Positions 23,114 through 45,132 of a stretch of 64,000 nucleotides of DNA are shown piece by piece (position 1 is the stretch's first letter; each line of letters opens with the position of its first letter). The DNA comes from Epiperipatus broadwayi. Its lineage: Eukaryota > Onychophora > Udeonychophora > Euonychophora > Peripatidae. The translations under genes were made by a program, and so were the position numbers. Under the pieces are notes generated by a model that saw only the letters and a program-made list of their open reading frames with translations, did no database searches and was not told the DNA's origin. The stretch spans positions 2,800,007-2,864,006 of the forward strand of contig JAQFVV010006354.1 of NCBI GenBank assembly GCA_028023455.1, in the 5' to 3' direction.

Positions 23114-24987
23114 GATAGTTGTAACTTATGCCCCATGTGACCACATGAGGTTCTGTTTCTTTGTCAACACAAAGAAGTACTCACAATAGAGGCCAAAAGC
23201 AGTGATGCAAGTTCCAGCTGCTAGTTGGTGGTGTTCACTATGCATACACAAATGAACCTTATGCAAACTAGCTTCCAGCAGTACTGCCCACTTGGTGGCA
23301 CTGATAACCATGTGTAAGCACATTTAACTTACATCATCTGCTACCAGCAACTACTAGTAATGTAACCCAATAATTGTCGCTGTTTCTCCTTGCTATGCAG
23401 GAAAAAGTTGTACTGTTTGTTAGCAATATTGATTCCCGTTTGGTAGTGTTGGTTTCTATGCACATTCTTAACAGATCGATAGCATATAATGTGAAGGTGT
23501 GATTAATCTAGATGCCAAAACTATTTAAATCTCTTTCGACACATAATACTGTTACATTATATTTTATCCTCTGATAAATTGATGTATTTTAAAATTATTT
23601 CCTTTTAAAAATTAATATTTTTAAAATTATTTTTCTAAAAATGTTTTTTTTTTTTAAAAAGGTAATTTTTATAACTTTTTTAAATGGTAATCTTTCTTTC
23701 AAAACTGCTAAACATTGGTCTGGCAATATTTCTTTCAAAACTGTGTTATTTTAAAAAGTGATTGTTTGTAAAGTTCTTTTTTGTATACTTTCAAATAACA
23801 CTTCCACTAACTTTTAAACTAATACAAATTATATTTTGGTTTATAGATCTTTCAATTACTATTTCACAAATGTGTTATTTTAAAAAGATTTTGTTCTTAA
23901 TACTAAACAAATGACTTTAAAAACCACAGATTTAATAGAAACAACACTATTTTTATTTACATTAAAATGCTAAAATGAAAAAATTGTGTGCCATAACAAG
24001 AAATAAGTATGGCCTCAAATGACTCATGATAGCATCACCAAATTAATTCAGCCAGATCATTGTGAAGGGATTTGCAGGCTTTTATGCCAACAATAATTTG
24101 AAGATGATTCATTTCTATCCATTCATTTTTACAATTCCTTTAGCTGAGAGAATTTTTCTGATCTGTTGTTCTAAACTTGTTTCTGTGCTGTGCTTTTTTA
24201 TTACAATTGGTTAAGTTCTGTTATTCTATCTTTAAAATCATATTTTATATAAAAACTGAACTAAAATATAATTTGCATTAGTTTAAAAGTTACTGGAAAT
24301 ATTATTTGAAAGTATAAAAAGAGTTTTATAAACAATCATCTTTTAAAATATCACAGTTTTAAAGAAATATGGGCAGACCAATTTTTAGTAGTTTTGAAAG
24401 AAAGATTGCCATAAAAATGTAGTTGTAAAAATTACCTTTTTTAAAAAAAGAAAATGCATTTTTAGAGAAAACAACTTTAAAAAGTGATCGATTTTTAAAA
24501 GGTAATAATTTTAAAATACATAGATTTATCAGAGGGTGGAAAACAATGTAGCAGTATTACATGTCAAAGCAGATTTTAATAGTTGTGGCTTTTAGATTAA
24601 TCACACTTTCACATTATACACTATCAATCTGTGAAGAATGTGCAAAGAAAACAACACTACCAAGCAGGTATTAATATCACTAACAAATGGCACAGTTTTT
24701 CCATGCATAGCATGAAGAAACAGCACCATATACTGGACTAGATTACCTGTAGATGCTGGTAGCAGATAATGTAACCTAAATGTGCTTAAGCATGTCTTGC
24801 AGTACCACCAAGTGAGCAGTAGTGCTGATAGCTAGTTGGCATAAGGTTTTTTTGTGTACACATGGTGAACAGCACCATCTAGCAGCTGGAACTTGCATTG
24901 CTGCTTTTGGCCCCTATTCTGAATACTTCTGTGTGTTGACACAGAAACTGTCTCATGTGGCCACATGAGGCATAAGTTACAGCTACC
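23114..24987. repeat. foldback IRc (1.87 kb, arms about 780 bp)
   Basis: The left arm (23114 to about 23890) reads as the imperfect complement of the right arm (about 24210-24987). Paired blocks include GTAACTTATGCC...CACATGAGG with CCACATGAGG...CATAAGTTAC, the ACACAAAGAAGTACT region with GAATACTTCTGTGTGT, and AAAGTGATTGTTTGTAAA with TTTATAAACAATCATC. Indels are frequent and identity is roughly 80%. About 320 bp of single-copy sequence lies in the middle. No ORF of note. The tips, GATAGTTG at the left and CAGCTACC at the right, resemble those of IRd. Confidence 0.85.
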
Positions 24988-28998
<4,011 letters not shown>

Positions 28999-29104
28999 AA
29001 TAATAATAATGATGTCCAACTTAAAATTTAAACATAAATTTAACCAAAAATCTATTTTCTTTCCTTTTATAAATAAAGAAATATTAATCAAGTTCTTGAT
29101 CTAA

Positions 29105-34230
<5,126 letters not shown>

Positions 34231-34231
34231 G

Positions 34232-34395
34232 TAGTCTCAAAGTAGGCGAAGACCTTCAAACTGGGAATTATCTGTCAAGGGGTCCGATGCAGTGTGACAT
34301 ACGCTTTAATGACAATAATTTCTAGAGTAACCTCAAAGCAGGTGAAGACCCTTTGTGTACACCAAGCAGCCAGATGCAGTTGGCAAAATGCTTAA
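34232..34395. repeat. two diverged copies of a unit of about 75 bp
   Basis: 34232-34307 and 34324-34395 share CTCAAAG(T/C)AGG(C/T)GAAGACC, a middle part, then (C/A)GATGCAGT and finally GCTT. It may be part of a SINE or an older tandem duplication. The following TTTGCACGCTTTCATGCTAGC is unassigned. Confidence 0.5.
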
Positions 34396-34679
34396 ATGGT
34401 TTGCACGCTTTCATGCTAGCAAGATTTAGAATAATATCTCCAATAAAAGTTCTTGTAATATTAATTTTGACATTTTTTTTTTGGTGTTAAAGCCTCGTGC
34501 TTAGTAAAAATGAAGTAGTGAACTCCTATATTTAAACTTAGGTCATGAACGCGTTATATATTATTCATTATTAAATATTCATCATCAATTCAATTGTTTT
34601 ATCAAAAGTTAAGTCAATCATATGTGGTTTGGGGGTCAATGGGTTATATCACATGCCCTATTGATCTCATTTTGCTCAC

Positions 34680-34687
34680 TGGCGCCC
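34680..34687 (+). other. candidate retroelement primer-binding site
   Basis: TGGCGCCC is identical to the first eight bases of the lysine-tRNA primer-binding site used by many retroelements. It lies about 470 bp upstream of the Gag-like ORF, a plausible leader length, and follows a possible LTR end (CTCA). An eight-base match in 64 kb is suggestive only. Confidence 0.3.
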
Positions 34688-35157
34688 ATATAAATAAATT
34701 TGTCAGCAAAATTGATTGTCAGCACAGTAGTGGGTCAATCGCCATAATAAAAAACCAAGTGTGTTCAATACAGAATGATTTGTTGTATCTGCTAATACAT
34801 AATATTTGTATATCACTGTAGTTTTTTTTTCAGACATGGGAGAACAGAACCGTTGAACAAAGGGAAAGTGAATAATGTTTTTTTTTCTTATCTTTAATAT
34901 TTTTGAATACATGTCTCACTCAAACAGTTAATATAAAGAGCCAACCAAGAAAACGTAGGTAAACCAAAAAAGGCAGATTACATAGATTGGGGAAATAATA
35001 TGCAGCAGCTAGTGAAGATTGGGACAATGGACCTGTAGTCAGAGACCTAGTTAAAATTTACTAAAGAAAAAAAAATATTATTTAAGCATACAGAGAGTCT
35101 ATAAGTTGATTTGCAGTGTTTATTGATTGTTATTACATTATTTTCTTGTTTTCAAAA

Positions 35158-35928
35158 ATGGGAAAAGACACTTTCCAAACGATCCTTAGAGAAATGAGAG
35201 AAGACCGAAAGGTACTGATGATGATGATGGAAAGGCTTGTAAGGATGGCTGAAGCACGAGGCATCCGAGCCAACTCAAACCCAGAGAATGTAAAGCTTCA
35301 GCAAGACATAAATCCCTCTGAAGCCCCAACAATAGATGATGAAGATGATCAGGCCACACCAAAGGAAGTTGTAGATAGCAAGGAAGACGACAGTGGTGAG
35401 GATGAGTCCAATTACGCAACAGGGGAAGAAGCTGATATAGATATAGAGAAAGATATAAATCCCTCTGAAGCCCCAAAAATAGATGATAAAGATGATCAGG
35501 CCACACCAAAGGAAGTTGTAGATAGCAAGGAAGGCGACAGTGGTGAGGATGAGTCCAGTTATGAGGCAATGGAGGAAGCGGATATAGAGACAGAAGAAGA
35601 TGTTCAGACCACTAGTACAATGAAACTAAAAGTGGAAATGGGACAGATGATGAGTCCTCAACTTGATATGAAGAAGTTACAGATGCCAATGCCTGGATCC
35701 TTGATACAGATTCAAATTTTCAAAGATGACCCAGGAGAGAACCCCATCGTTCATAGAGATAATGTTAAAGAATTGTTTTCTGTGCATTCGGTCGCAGAAA
35801 AGGCCATAGAACAAATGACAGCAATAGACTATGGGAACTTGACGACAACCAGGGAAGACCAGGACTATGACCATTACAATGACATACAATTAAAACCATA
35901 TGTGCCACCTGATCCAGGGAAACAATAG
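35158..35928 (+). CDS. Gag-related 256-aa protein with a duplicated acidic module
   Basis: This is an uninterrupted frame starting at an ATG in good translation context (A at -3, G at +4) and ending in TAG. Residues 1-40 are basic and methionine-rich and probably helical. Residues 50-147 are two 49-residue repeats beginning DINPSEAP, with strings such as DDQATPKEVVDSKE and DSGEDES; the two copies are close to 88% identical in DNA (35305-35451 and 35452-35598). Residues about 195-225 (IQIFKDDPGENPIVHRDNVK, then ELFSVHS) align by eye with the capsid start of element 1 Gag (VFRGEYGENPIEYLNGLDEL, then FSLSRL), after which similarity stops. There is no zinc knuckle and no pol downstream. It is either a truncated Gag of another Gypsy element or a Gag-derived host gene. 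Intron-like signals were not resolved. Confidence 0.6.
   Translation: MGKDTFQTILREMREDRKVLMMMMERLVRMAEARGIRANSNPENVKLQQDINPSEAPTIDDEDDQATPKEVVDSKEDDSGEDESNYATGEEADIDIEKDINPSEAPKIDDKDDQATPKEVVDSKEGDSGEDESSYEAMEEADIETEEDVQTTSTMKLKVEMGQMMSPQLDMKKLQMPMPGSLIQIQIFKDDPGENPIVHRDNVKELFSVHSVAEKAIEQMTAIDYGNLTTTREDQDYDHYNDIQLKPYVPPDPGKQ
35305..35598 (+). repeat. 147-bp in-frame tandem duplication
   Basis: Two copies of exactly 147 bp (49 codons) start at 35305 and 35452. Exact length and preserved frame indicate a recent duplication inside the Gag-related ORF, rich in Asp and Glu. Confidence 0.9.
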
Positions 35929-38640
35929 GACATCCATTAAATGACAGATATATATACAGAAGACCAACTGACATGACCCTAGGAAAATGAAACTTGATAA
36001 ACGGACTGATTTATTATAAACCCATTTATAAGTTGAATATTCAAAAAAATGGATCGCAGTGAGACATGTACAATTTGTAGCTTGGGCAGGTTATATTATT
36101 CACACTCATGCTGTTCTCCCAGAGTCTATACACTTATGCAACTATATCCTGCATAAGTAAAGTCATTTTTTTTTCATTGTTTTTTTTTTGAAGTGAAAAG
36201 AAATGAAGCAGTCGGATCTGAGTTCGATCCTAGCTTCATGTTAGTTACCCTAATACTAACCTTAAATTTCCGATGCAATGGGGCTTTATACGTTCAATCC
36301 ACGCTAATTTCCATAATGAATAATTTATTTCAAATGTGTATTAAAATCAATTAGTTTCAGTTTAAAATTGAGCAATTCTCTTAATAAATTCATGATAAAA
36401 TATTCATGAATTTATATATATTACAATTGCGTGGATTGTGCGTATATATTTGTAAATATTTAAATATATATAATTTTCGAAAGTTTCATTGCGTCGGGAA
36501 TACTTGTTTTTTTTTTTACTTTTAAATAATCTGTAAAGTTTTGCGATTAAAAGCTACATTCCTTCCATGGGCTTTCAAATTCTCAAAAAAACAACAGTAA
36601 AGTTTTATTAATTAAAAAAAGATAAGAATTCAATTTTTGATTAAAATCATTTCAGACTTTAAGAATTCATTTTCTAATTAGGAAAGGAATTCACAAATTA
36701 GTTTGAAAGCTTATCGAAGGAATGTTTTGGAAAACAACTAATTGATAATAAAATGAGCGCTAGCCTTAAGGCATCTGGACAATATATATAGCCCTGAAAA
36801 GTCAGAAAAAAAAGATCAAGCTTTGTTGTAGAGTAGTGCAGTGAACTCTGTGCGTATAATAATTGTATTTCATCATGATAGTCGGCTAAAACATCAGGAA
36901 TCTGGCTACGGTTCCTAAAGTCCCGAGAAATCATCAATGGAGCTGCTGAACCTTTTCCGGATCGATCATTCTGCTAACATCATGAAAAGCTACTAAAATG
37001 CTATTCCAATAATCAACCAAATGGTGCCTACGTTTTAACAACCTGGAGGTGTGACTTAAGGACCAGCACGGAAGGGGTAATATATGTTTCTATAATGAAC
37101 GTTAAACTTTCTGGCCAGTTCGAACTTTATTTTACACTCCTCCTTATTAAGAGCTCTTTTATTCTTTAATGTAAAATCTTTGTAACACCCTTTATTTCTA
37201 AAATGCTACTGTAAATATATAACGTAATTCTTTAAATCTCTAGTCTTTAAACTTTTCTTTTCTTACCTGGCGGTTCGTTTAATATATATATGTTAGTGTG
37301 TTTTTTTTAATGTCGTATTTAAAAATTATATGCCAATAATCTTTCGACTCGATGAGCTCCTTGATTCCATTTGCCTCACGCAAATAATATAACATTAATT
37401 TCAAATAGTAATTCTCGCCCATTAGAACTAAATTGATAAGTTCTATTAATCATCGAGTCGAAAGAAAATATTACAGGTTTACTATTTTTACATTTAGCTA
37501 ATAATAAATTATTAGCTCAATTTTTCACCTATGTCCCCAGCTCCTATCTAAGTTATAATTATTTATATATATTCACATAATGTTAAATGATTTTCTTGTT
37601 CCACTAATATTTATTTATGCAAATATAATCTTTAATGTCTTATTGCAAAAAGGGTCGATAAAGGGTTAAATGTATTTTAATTCCACTTTTGTTATTTTAT
37701 ATTAATATTCAGGAAGGGCACGATATTAAGGCATAGTTAACATAGTTTCCAATACTTTCAAATAGTTTTCTTAAAGCTCGTTTGACTTTAATTAATTGGT
37801 CAAGTCATCACGTAGAGCATTCTACATGGGTTTTATTTTCAACGATGACTACCAAGTCATCATCATCAAACGTTGCTGACGTAGGGCCATCTTCCGCTCC
37901 GTTAGGCTGGTCGGTGATCATTCTCTTATTTAAATTTTTCCAGGAAGAAAGTACTTCCTTTCCGATTCATTAGTCAAAGGGCGTACGACTTGCCAAATGC
38001 AAGCCGCCATAAGACTTCGATCATCGACTAGCGATCATCTTTAAATTTGACTCTCTGCCTCGTAATTCGTCAAGCACCGTTGCATTTTTGTCCCGGTAAA
38101 ACCCGCTCCGTACTCGTAATTCGTGATGAAGTGATTTAAATTAAAGTCGAACCAATTCTCAAATATGTTTAATTAAATAAGTTTTCAAATAAAGATTAAA
38201 GTTATGCCTTAAAATACGTTTTGCTCTTCATGAATAGATTTCCGAATGTGAAGATAAATCTCATATTCCACCGTAATAAAATTAGAACAATCATTTCCGT
38301 TCTAAATAAATACCTTTATCCACCTTTATATTTTCTTGTTGGGGGCATAGACATAGAATTCCAATATTGCGTAATTTCCATTGGCATATGATAAGGACCG
38401 CTACTCTGATTATATTTATAAATGCTTTTAAAGACTAGAGGTAACTAATGCTATTTATATTTTATTGAACAAAACAAATTATTATTAGTATTAAATATTT
38501 TCTAACATACTTGGTTTCTTAGTTCATCATTCTTTTGATAATTATTTAAATGTTAATACTCGCTGTCTGTGTTGGCAACCCGAACATACATATGATTCGA
38601 TTTATAAGATTATTCAAAGTATATAAATTCTTAGATATGA
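35929..38640. other. spacer with a B-box-like motif, no gene seen
   Basis: About 2.7 kb with higher complexity than the TA-rich regions. GAGTTCGATCC at 36220-36230 matches the Pol III B box (GGTTCGANNCC-like) but no A box is visible upstream, so it may be a SINE or tRNA fragment. No frame longer than 80 codons looks coding. Confidence 0.4.
37341..37464. repeat. perfect 15-bp inverted repeat with a 94-bp loop
   Basis: CTTTCGACTCGATGA (37341-37355) is exactly complementary to TCATCGAGTCGAAAG (37450-37464). It is GC-richer than its surroundings. It may be the terminal inverted repeat of a small element or a structured RNA. Confidence 0.8.
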
Positions 38641-39054
38641 GTGTTACTCAGGAATCTCTAGTCCTCACCAACCGTTGAGCTAGTTCTTGGCGCATAGCAC
38701 TGTGCCGTCGATTTCTGCTATCTGAGCTGTTAAGTTGGGTTTGAATTCAGTTTTGAACCGCCTGAGTTTGAATCCGATTTGACATTGGGGGTGGTGGTTT
38801 TCGACCGGTACACTACCCTGCAGATTAAAATAAGAATTCATTAAATATAAAGTATTAATTTCAATGTTCACAAAGTTGTTAGTCTCTCATCTCATTATTT
38901 TTGCTTTTTTAAAAAAAACAAACAACAATATACTGTTAGCTATTACTTAACTTAATATAGGCAGATCAAAGTCAATATTTTATATTGCTTTTTAAACTAT
39001 TGCAATAATAATAAGTACTAGTAAAATTAAGCTTATCTTCTTTGCACATTGCAT

Positions 39055-39160
39055 GTTTTGCAGCAGTGGTAGAATGTCAGACTTCTGGATAGAAATATCT
39101 CCACAGCAATTCCAGTTTCTTGTGCATTAGGGGAACTGAACTCAAATGTGAACTTTTTGT
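39055..39160 (+). repeat. possible tRNA-derived SINE fragment
   Basis: GCAGCAGTGGTAGAATG (39060-39076) resembles a tRNA D-arm/A box, and GAACTCAAATG about 60 bp later resembles a weak B box. Similarity is limited, and no tail or duplication is visible. Confidence 0.3.
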
Positions 39161-40431
39161 GAATTTCTTTGTAATTACAGTATTCAATTATTCATTTAAA
39201 TATAGGATGAAAAAATGAGATAGATCTTATTTTATTTTCTATTAAATAAATACTAATGGCAACCTAGCATAAAATTATGAACAAATATGAAGACAAGAAT
39301 AGATGATAATTTACACTGTATAAAATAAATAATCACTAGAGACACCTAAAGGGTAAAAGGTACATTTGTACAAGCTAATTTTAGTATCCTAGTCCCAAGA
39401 ACAGATCTGGCCTAAGAGCAGTACCATGATACAAAACCTCATATTTACCAAGGACTTAGGCCTGCATGATTTATATCTTGTGAAAATAAAAAATAAAAAA
39501 TTCATCACAAATGTAATGAAACATTTCTTTTCCTCAGTCAAAATCCTGGTATTTGTAAACTGTAAAATGAATATCATATGGGACATAATCCAATCATAGA
39601 ACTGATTATGTAGTAATGTAGATATTTCAGTTATATTTTATATCTGAATGTTTTACAAGGCTCCAGAAATGTTACAGGTTCTGAAAGAACATAATTAGAT
39701 ATAAACACACATTCAATATTTTTATATATTTTCGAAAATGTATCTTTATTTTGAAGTCAGAATTTCAAATTTATTAACTTACACCAACTTAATTTACTCA
39801 GGAATTTATCATCTTTAAATATTAGTATTTGTTAATAGTATCTTGATTATGATCTTGAATAAAACTAATATTACATAACAACTGAAACCTAACATATGAT
39901 TTATTTCAAAAACGAATTTTAATACAATATATGCTGTAAAAAATATTGTTTCTTTTAAGAAACATTTATTTTATTTATGTTACAATATGGTATTAAGAAT
40001 ATCTTTTATAGAAGCTATAATTAGTGATAAATAAATTTGGATTAATTCATTAATGTAGATGAATATTATTTTCTAAATTTGTAATTTAAAACATTTTACC
40101 AATTTTCTTATATTGCAAAAGATTTAAGAGACCATCAATGATTATAAAATACATATAGTTTTAATATAAAATGAATGTCCAAAATGATTAAAAGCTGCAC
40201 AAATATATTTCCTCAGTTCTTTTCTAATAAACTAATAGAGAATGATTTTAATAATGACCTTCTTTGTGTTTGAGAGTCTAACCTTTAAATATTTTTTAAG
40301 ATATTTCTGTCTGATGAATAAAGAAAAAAAATTCTACCATTTTAGTACTAAAATAAATTATTATTTGTATTGCTAAATATTTTCTATATACATTTTTAAT
40401 TGTTGTGATCCACATATGGACTACTAGTCAT

Positions 40432-40437
<6 letters not shown>

Positions 40438-40500
<63 letters not shown>
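40438..40500. repeat. (TA)n array left of palindrome IRe
   Basis: This is a pure TA array of about 63 bp. It ends at TGTTAAAACGAAG, which is outside the palindrome arms. Confidence 0.95.
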
Positions 40501-40504
<4 letters not shown>

Positions 40505-40528
40505 AAAACGAAGATTTGCACGGGTTAA

Positions 40529-40812
40529 ATATATAAAATACATATTTTGGGGTTCATCCGTGTTAAAAACTTTTAATATCAATTTACTGACGTTTGACTT
40601 GATCACACAGCCATCCACAGAGTTATAAAAAAGGTAGAAAGACGGTTGTAGAGGCGCTACAATCACTGGTTTGAATTCAAACCAGTGATTGTAGCGCCTC
40701 TACAACCGTCTTTCTACCTTTTTATAACTCTGTGGATGGCTTGTGTGATCAAGTCGAAACGTCAGTAAATTGATATTAAAAGTTTTTAACACGGATGAAC
40801 CCGCAAAATATG

Positions 40813-40822
<10 letters not shown>
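40529..40822. repeat. spacerless palindrome IRe (about 294 bp)
   Basis: The two halves meet at GAATTC (40673-40678) with no loop. Left-arm blocks such as CACTGGTTTGAATTC, GGCGCTACAATCACTGG and GGTTCATCCGTGTTAAAAAC have exact complements at mirror positions on the right. Only a few single-base indels differ (for example one C in GTTTCGAC and one A in an A-run). It is flanked on both sides by TA arrays. The right half includes GTCGAAACGTC, similar to the 3' core of hammerhead-type ribozymes in Penelope-like elements. It might be a head-to-head pair of such element ends. Confidence 0.9.

Positions 40823-40859
<37 letters not shown>
40823..40859. repeat. (TA)n array right of palindrome IRe
   Basis: TA array continuing from the palindrome tip; together with the left array it brackets the palindrome. 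Confidence 0.93.
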
Positions 40860-40864
<5 letters not shown>

Positions 40865-40914
40865 CAAATCAATATATATATATATCAAAATACAGTACAA
40901 TTTATATAAATTAT

Positions 40915-41060
40915 ATTCTTTTAGAAGTACTTTTGACTATACACTTTGTAGTCTTTATCAACTATATAACGTTGAATAATCAAAACAAGACAACCCTTAA
41001 CAATACCCGTAGTTCAATTCAGATTTCCCACAATTGTGTTATCTTGACATTTGAATCCAA
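40915..41060 (+). repeat. diverged copy of the IRa arm
   Basis: The sequence TTTTGACTATACACTTTGTAG, interrupted, then TCTTTATCAACTA and ACGTTGA, parallels 10865-10915 (CTTTCGACAATCCTTGTAG, TCTTTATCAACTAACAC, TTTGA). Both follow a TA array. It is a single arm, with no inverted partner seen nearby. Confidence 0.55.
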
Positions 41061-43022
41061 TCCAAATGAAGAAAGAAGTCACCAAACGTTGGTAGACGAA
41101 TCGTAATAGTAAATAAAACTCTTCATCAAATTTAATCATCAGTTAACCATGCCCTAACGATGGCATGCCATTTGTAATGGATCAGGATATCTCTTAAATT
41201 ATTTAATGTATAAATTCAATCTATAAATTGCTCGATTTATAATGGATAAACTATATTCGAAATAAAGAAAAGATTTGGATAAGAGATATCTATGAGGTAC
41301 CCATAAATTAACAAAGCTTCATATTAACTTACAAATTATAATAAAATGTATGGATCATGCCAAAAGAAAGAACATATATTCCATCATTCAACTCAACATA
41401 AATATGACACATATAAGAAGTGCGATAATTTATATATTAAAATAAAATAAACTGCCTCAAAATGAATATACTAAAAATATACTGCTACCAGGGCTAACTA
41501 TATAAAACAAACTTAATAATATAGAGCATTGACTAAAGTATGTTACTAATTAGTTTTCAAAGTTAATTTAACTTACAATTAATTATATACCAAATGTAAT
41601 TTAGAATAAAAGAGATTTTATTGAATCCAAATTATATCTATTCAATTGAAATTGCCACATATCTGCTAGTTTGTGGAACTGATGTACTAAAAATAGAGAA
41701 AAAGAAAATTAATAAATCTCAAATAAAACTCTAAATCATTTTTTTATATAAAATAAATGATACAGTTTTATTTCAAAATTGCTATTTTAGATTTATAATA
41801 GCATACATATACATATATACATATCTGGGAAACATAATAATGGTTTTGTTTTACAAATGCTCAATTCACTTACACGTAAATCAAGTATAAGATTTAAAAA
41901 CAACACATATAATTTGCAATTTATATTCACATAGGAATTGTATAAGCTATTATGAAATTGAATAAATATACAAATAGATAAACAAATTGTAGATATCTCA
42001 TGAAACTAGTAATTTAGATCAAAGATGAACCTCTTTAATATATATTTTTAAATAAATAGTAATTTAAAGTAGAAAATAACTAAATGATTAAATTAACCAA
42101 ATATTAAATGGATTCAGTGAATGAGGCATTTATCAGAAGTCATTTATACACACATAAGTTAAAATTTCAATGTCCACATAATGTAAATCATCTAAATAAA
42201 CATTAAAAAATAACTAAATGATTTACACATACATTGGAAAAGTTCTGGATGATTATAACATATACATATCATGTGTTGGATTATACCAACTGGCCATTTG
42301 CTTATAAATTCAAACATTTACAATTACAAAATATGGTTGGTTGGTTTGTGAATGATTACAATTCATGATAGCACAAAACACAGACATTTTTATACTTTAA
42401 AGCACAAACATAAATGAGTGCATCTTAACAGAATCACATCCTTTAAACAAACTTATCTTGACATTACATACTAAAAAAACAAGCAATCTCACCTACTTTG
42501 GTGGAAAATGTAGTTTTAATTAAACCTTATGAGTGATAGACCCAAAAAGCAGACCCCATAATGCAACTAGCATAAATATACCAAAAGCATTGTGGCTTCC
42601 AAAATAACACCTACATTTGTGGCAAAATAGGATGTCTGGGTCTTTTGTCTCAGTGCATCAGAAAAATATATGGAGAGGCTCACCGAAAACAACAACAATA
42701 GGTATCTAGAAATATGTGATTACAATCACTAAAAACATAAACATTATCAACACATGGGCAACTGTAATACTGATAGGGAATTTATCCACTTCATCCAGCA
42801 CAATAATCATAACTGTAATAAATAAGGTCTGACATACTAACAATACCAAGATAAAAACTTCACAATAGTTGACTAAAGTTATAACTATAATTTTAACCTC
42901 AATAAACAATAAGTAATGTCTGCACCAACAAATAAATTTAATAGTCAACCGACTGAAATGTAAATAAAGATAATAACTAGCATATGAAATATTGGCACTA
43001 AGATGTAATGCACACAAGTATG

Positions 43023-43127
<105 letters not shown>

Positions 43128-43347
43128 CTTAGGATAATTAGTGGATATGAATAAAATGTAACAAGATTGTGAGAATAATAATTGAATTAAGATAATTATT
43201 AAATAATGTATTTTATAATGAGGTTCTATAAAATTTGTATATCAATACAATTCCTATACCATTAGTGTAATTGTTGTTTTACAATTTTAAATTAATACTT
43301 AATATGTATTATTTAATATATCTGTATGCAAATGCGAATCAAATAAA

Positions 43348-43349
<2 letters not shown>

Positions 43350-43438
<89 letters not shown>
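43350..43438. repeat. (TA)n array
   Basis: About 89 bp of TA, preceded by ATAAAAGA. Confidence 0.96.
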
Positions 43439-43439
<1 letters not shown>

Positions 43440-45132
43440 ATAATTACAACATATTCACATAAATTAAACTATAAAATGTTGTTAAAATAAATAAACAAAT
43501 ATATATATACTATAATCGACTTAAATCATTCTTAAGATTTCTAACATTCAAAAGAAATTTAGAAGTTAGTTTTGAAATATTTTCAGTTGTATATTCTTTC
43601 ATAAAGATATATTTAAATGTTACATAAAAATATACAATAAAAAAAAACTTTTGAGTTACCATTTAATTGCTTTAGTGTACCTTCATTTTTCAAATTAGCC
43701 AGTTATTTCCAGCACATTTACTTATTTTATTCGTTCTAAAATGGCTCAAATTGACATTAAAATATGTACACATTATAAGTAAATTAAGAGATTTGTTTCT
43801 TCTTGTTAAAACAATTGATTTTAGTTATTTCCTTGATATTCAATTACAGATGTGGTTAAGTTGATTATTACTTTGGATCATTAAAGAATTTGGATGTTGT
43901 ATTAGGATGTAAAAAATATAATTATAAATAGCTATTTTTTAAACTTATTTATGAATGCCAGTTTACTTTTATGTTTTATGTTTTATGAGGCTCCAATGGT
44001 GATATATTGACAAGAAGAAAAGACAAATTGCTCCAAATGATAAAGTTGAACTTAGCAAATCACCTTTAGTATTAAACCTTAATCCAATAAATATTTTAAT
44101 GAGATGATGATAAGAATTTGGAGTAATGATGAATGAATGTTATCTTTTTTTTTTATTAACTAATAATAAGAAATAATAATAATAATGATGAATCTCCTGC
44201 ATTCCATAGCCAGCTCCTAGCCTATTGTTGTAAACTCACATGCTGATTAAAAAAAAATCTTTAACACTATTGTTTAGCAATTTTGATTTTTTTAAATAAC
44301 AAAATAAAAAATAATATCAATAAAAAAAATACAGATATATTACATTGAAAAAATTATGTTGTAATTTACAGATCAAATGAATATTTAAACAACCAGAATA
44401 ATATTTCTATATATTTTATATTTTTTGAAAAAAAATAAAGGTACAATATATTTATATTTAGCAATTTCAGTACTACTGCTAATGACAATTTCTTTTTACA
44501 CATACTCATAATTATATACATATATATTGCCACCATAACGATCTATCTCAAAACAAAGTATATCATAATAAATAAATAAACCTGAACTAAATAACATAAA
44601 ACAATTAATAACAATAACAACTGATCTTCAATTCTTTAAGTAAAACAATATCAAAGACATTTTTTAAAACCATACCAGAACTCCAAAAAGTTTATAAATT
44701 CATTGAAATCAGTGTGTGTTGTTTATAAATCCATTGAAATCAGTCAACCCTATGTACTTCCTAAATCAAAATATTACTTTATGTAAAAACAAAGCCAGCA
44801 ATTAAACTAGCATTGAAGGGTTGATCAATGATTTGTGTGACTATGGAAATAAACAGAAATCTCTCCTCAGCACTATCAAGAAGTTTTATAATAATATTAG
44901 TCACAGACTACCACAGCCTGATACAAAATACTGGATTAGCTTATAATATATACCAGAATTATCTCATTGTTTTGCATAATATGGGATCAGACACACACAC
45001 ACAGTAATTTTAGGATGTTTCCTTTCCTAAAACAAGCCATAATTAGCATCATGGTAGACTTTACAGATAGTATATATGATTGATTGCAACATTTCGATTT
45101 GCAATGCAGTTTACTCTGAGGAGTCACAGTAA

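Noticed and set aside
34594-34821. 75-codon frame (MFYQKLSQS...)
   Set aside because: No motif recognised, overlapped by an antisense frame of equal length, and may be part of a retroelement leader.
35186-35569. 127-codon antisense frame rich in His, Pro and Leu
   Set aside because: It is the shadow of the Gag-related ORF and its repeat comes from that ORF's duplication.
36220-36230. tRNA gene suggested by a B-box-like GAGTTCGATCC
   Set aside because: No A box, no cloverleaf and no 3' acceptor pairing could be traced.
42706-43017. 103-codon minus-strand frame with hydrophobic segments
   Set aside because: Composition explains the hydrophobicity; no homologous motif or start context supports it.
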